A stretch of DNA of 9,618 nt, taken from Desulfobacterales bacterium. Its GTDB lineage: Bacteria > Desulfobacterota > Desulfobacteria > Desulfobacterales > UBA2174_A. The notes under the pieces are model-generated. The model was not told the DNA's origin. It searched no databases and saw only the letters and a list, made by a program, of their open reading frames with translations. A program made the position numbers and the translations under genes. The number at the start of each line of letters is the position of its first letter. Position 1 is the stretch's first letter. The stretch is from positions 1 through 9,618 of the forward strand of contig JALOPD010000126.1 in assembly GCA_025454075.1 (NCBI GenBank), written 5' to 3'. This document shows, piece by piece, positions 7,945-9,618 of this stretch.

Positions 7945-7963
7945 ATGAAAAACTAATTTTCAT
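7945..7963. promoter_or_regulatory. 7-bp inverted repeat ATGAAAA-N5-TTTTCAT
   Basis: Perfect arms ATGAAAA (7945-7951) and TTTTCAT (7957-7963) flank ACTAA. The 12-base centre-to-centre spacing is about one helical turn, which suits a helix-turn-helix dimer. It lies about 210 bases before the phosphatase start. The AT-rich stem is too weak to terminate transcription. The operator role is inference. Confidence 0.35.
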
Positions 7964-8077
7964 CTCATCACCCCCTCAAAAAATCGCGCTACTTTTCCCA
8001 TCACAATAAGCCTCGACTCATTTCCCGGCAGCATGTGACCGCCATCGCCTGGGACCACGAACCCATTTCAAAAAGAG

Positions 8078-8086
8078 AGGAGGTGA
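8078..8086 (+). promoter_or_regulatory. orphan consensus Shine-Dalgarno AGGAGGTGA
   Basis: These nine bases are fully complementary to the usual 3' end of bacterial 16S rRNA, yet no ATG, GTG or TTG opens a sensible frame at the right distance. An ATC at 8091 is well spaced and would open a 20-codon frame ending in TGA at 8151-8153, just before the SD of the phosphatase gene. It may be a leader-peptide site with a rare start, a ribosome standby site, or a relic of a lost start codon. Confidence 0.3.
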
Positions 8087-8156
8087 ATCCATCTATCCAA
8101 TTGATTTTCTGATAGGCAAGTCTTTCTTTGGTAACAGCGGAACCAACTTTTGAATC

Positions 8157-8163
8157 GGAGGAG
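8157..8163 (+). promoter_or_regulatory. ribosome binding site of the phosphatase gene
   Basis: GGAGGAG lies seven bases before ATG 8171 and fixes the start in front of the signal peptide. Confidence 0.8.
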
Positions 8164-8170
8164 TGGGAAG

Positions 8171-9618
8171 ATGAAAACAGCGCGAATCGCAAAAACCGTT
8201 TCGATTTTTCTACTGGGTATTTTGTTTTTTGCCTATGCAACCGGCTCTTTCGCAGGCGGCCGGCATACGGCCAAACACATCATCCTGCTCATCGGCGACG
8301 GCATGAACATCGAGCATGAGATTGCCGCAAGCCGATATCTCTACGGAGAGGAGTTGGCCCTCTCCTTCCACAAGCTGCCCTACCAGGCCGATGTGGCCAC
8401 CTGGGATGTCAGCACCTACAAACATTGGTCGGGCGGCAGCTACGATCCGAACGCGATCGACCCCAAGCTGGGCTATGATCCGGACAAGGGCGGAAAAAAA
8501 CCCTTCCCGCTGGGGCCGGAACTGCCGGGTGCGCAAGCTTACCTCACGGCCAAGGCAACCGATTCGGCCTCTGCCGCCACCGCCTGGGCCACCGGCTATA
8601 AGACCGACGACGGCAACGTCGCCTGGCTGCCGGGCGACCCGGACGGCGGCGCTCTGAAGACCATCGCCGAGTGGCTGTGCGAGAAGAGGGGCTTTGCGAT
8701 CGGTGTGGTGAGCACGGTTCCCTTTACCCACGCCACGCCGGCGGCCCACGTTAGCCACAACAAGAGCCGCAACAACTACCATGCAATTGGAGAGGAGATT
8801 CTCGGGAAAGTGAAGCCGGAGGTAGTGATCGGCGCCGGGTATCCGGCCGGATCCAGCTGCAGCCACCCGGCGAGTTCGTCCTTTATTTCGAAGGACACCT
8901 ATGCCGCGGTCTGTGGGGATGGAGACTACCTCGTGGTGACGCGCGCGACCGGCGTCGACGGCGGTATCGCCCTGCTCCAGGCGGCGCAGGAGGCGGCTTC
9001 GCAGGGACGCAAGCTCTTCGGACTCTTCGGCGGCATCGGCGGCCACTTCGAGTCGTTGCAGCCCAATGATTTTCCGGGAACCCCGCTCGTCAAACAGGCC
9101 ACGGTCGAGAACCCCACCCTGGCCGAGGCCAGCCTTGCCGCTCTCAAAGTGCTCAGCCAGGATTCGGACGGCTTTTTCGTGGCGATCGAGCAGGGCGACA
9201 TCGACTGGGCCAACCACGGCAACGACTTCCAGCGCATGGTGGGTACCACCAAGGACCTGAACGACGCCGTTCAGATGATCATCGACTTCGTCAACCAGCC
9301 CGACGACGAGATCGACTGGGACAACACCCTGTTGATCGTCACCTCCGACCACAGCAACAGCTACATGCGCAACCAGAAGGTGCTCAGTGCGGGCGACTTG
9401 CCTCAGCAGACCGCCAGCAGCCCGCCCGGATATCCCGAGGGCGAAGTGACCTATGGTTCCACCAATCACACCAACGAACTGGTGCGTCTCTACGCCATGG
9501 GCACCGGCATCCAAAAATTCAGCCGCTACGAGGGCAAATGGTACCGGGGCACCCGGATCCTGGACAACACCCAGCTTTTCCACATGATGATGGAGGCGGC
9601 CGGAGAGCCGATGCCCTC
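8171..9618 (+). CDS. phoA: exported alkaline phosphatase, PhoA family (C-terminus cut by window end)
   Basis: This gene is open for 482 codons to the right edge, so only the C-terminus is missing. The product would hydrolyse phosphate monoesters outside the cytoplasm. Residues 1-28 are a Sec signal peptide with Lys and Arg at the front and a likely cut at SFA-GG. Active-site residues, by comparison with E. coli PhoA, are Asp43 in IGDGM (Asp51), nucleophile Ser132 in TDSASAATAWATG (Ser102), Thr189 in THATPAA (Thr155), Arg200 (Arg166), Glu340 (Glu322), Asp345 and His349 (Asp327, His331), Asp393-His394 in TSDHSN (Asp369-His370), and His433 in TNHTNE (His412). Asp153 and Lys328 of E. coli are His187 and Trp346 here, the pair found in cold-active TAB5-type enzymes. 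Cys230 and Cys248 could form a disulfide. It is separated from phnW by 284 bases, so it probably has its own promoter. Joint control with the phosphonate operon is plausible but not shown. Confidence 0.93.
   Translation, partial: MKTARIAKTVSIFLLGILFFAYATGSFAGGRHTAKHIILLIGDGMNIEHEIAASRYLYGEELALSFHKLPYQADVATWDVSTYKHWSGGSYDPNAIDPKLGYDPDKGGKKPFPLGPELPGAQAYLTAKATDSASAATAWATGYKTDDGNVAWLPGDPDGGALKTIAEWLCEKRGFAIGVVSTVPFTHATPAAHVSHNKSRNNYHAIGEEILGKVKPEVVIGAGYPAGSSCSHPASSSFISKDTYAAVCGDGDYLVVTRATGVDGGIALLQAAQEAASQGRKLFGLFGGIGGHFESLQPNDFPGTPLVKQATVENPTLAEASLAALKVLSQDSDGFFVAIEQGDIDWANHGNDFQRMVGTTKDLNDAVQMIIDFVNQPDDEIDWDNTLLIVTSDHSNSYMRNQKVLSAGDLPQQTASSPPGYPEGEVTYGSTNHTNELVRLYAMGTGIQKFSRYEGKWYRGTRILDNTQLFHMMMEAAGEPMP

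Larger units (their letters stand above)
7887..8170. other. intergenic region between the phnW operon and the phosphatase gene
   Basis: A non-coding gap that shifts from GC-rich (to about 7940) to AT-richer, and probably holds the end of the operon and the promoter of the next gene. It contains a GC hairpin pair just after the phnW stop, two short inverted repeats, an orphan SD, and the SD of the phosphatase gene. TTGATT at 8101-8106 could be a -35 element, but no good -10 follows at 16-18 bases. I could not find a convincing Pho box made of two 11-base repeats. Confidence 0.6.

Noticed and set aside
201..7963. TTTTCAT shared by the operon leader (201-207) and the phosphatase leader (7957-7963)
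   Set aside because: A shared 7-mer between two AT-rich gaps of a few hundred bases is likely by chance, and only the second copy is part of an inverted repeat.
8210..9583. 457-codon open frame on the minus strand opposite the phosphatase gene
   Set aside because: It is the antisense shadow of a GC-rich gene. Its product is low in complexity, matches no family I recognise, and has no SD-supported start, whereas the + strand frame has all phosphatase catalytic residues.

Overview
The window holds one compact operon, all on the + strand, for taking up and breaking down aminoethylphosphonates (natural C-P bond compounds). A separate, right-truncated gene for an exported alkaline phosphatase follows it. 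The genes are GC-rich with GC-ending codons and good Shine-Dalgarno (SD) sites. The binding protein and the phosphatase carry Sec-type signal peptides, which points to a Gram-negative bacterium. The overall style would fit a GC-rich deltaproteobacterium (Desulfobacterota), but that placement is a guess. All three catabolic enzymes work without oxygen, so an anaerobic or microaerobic host is possible.

Layout. Bases 1-443 are an AT-richer non-coding leader with a GC hairpin just before the first SD. Then come a periplasmic substrate-binding protein (PhnS-like, 444-1487), a GC-rich hairpin cluster (1495-1548), an ABC ATPase (PhnT-like, 1571-2677), a double-length permease made of two fused MetI-type halves (PhnU2-like, 2682-4433), phosphonoacetaldehyde hydrolase PhnX (4466-5299), a class III aminotransferase-fold enzyme best matched to PbfA (5365-6747), and 2-aminoethylphosphonate:pyruvate aminotransferase PhnW (6762-7886). 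A 284-base gap (7887-8170) holds several inverted repeats and an unused consensus SD. It precedes the PhoA-family phosphatase (8171 to the window end).

How the parts work together. The ABC system imports 2-aminoethylphosphonate and perhaps its hydroxylated relative. PhnW turns 2-aminoethylphosphonate plus pyruvate into phosphonoacetaldehyde plus L-alanine. PbfA would turn (R)-1-hydroxy-2-aminoethylphosphonate into the same phosphonoacetaldehyde plus ammonia. PhnX splits phosphonoacetaldehyde into acetaldehyde and phosphate. The exported phosphatase would release phosphate from phosphate monoesters outside the cytoplasm, so the locus as a whole scavenges phosphorus, and through the operon also nitrogen and carbon. 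No regulator and no acetaldehyde dehydrogenase lie inside the window.

The pathway is known. The points most worth a second look are the probable PbfA, with its cysteine cluster and non-transaminase motifs, the hairpin cluster between phnS and phnT, and the orphan SD before the phosphatase gene.
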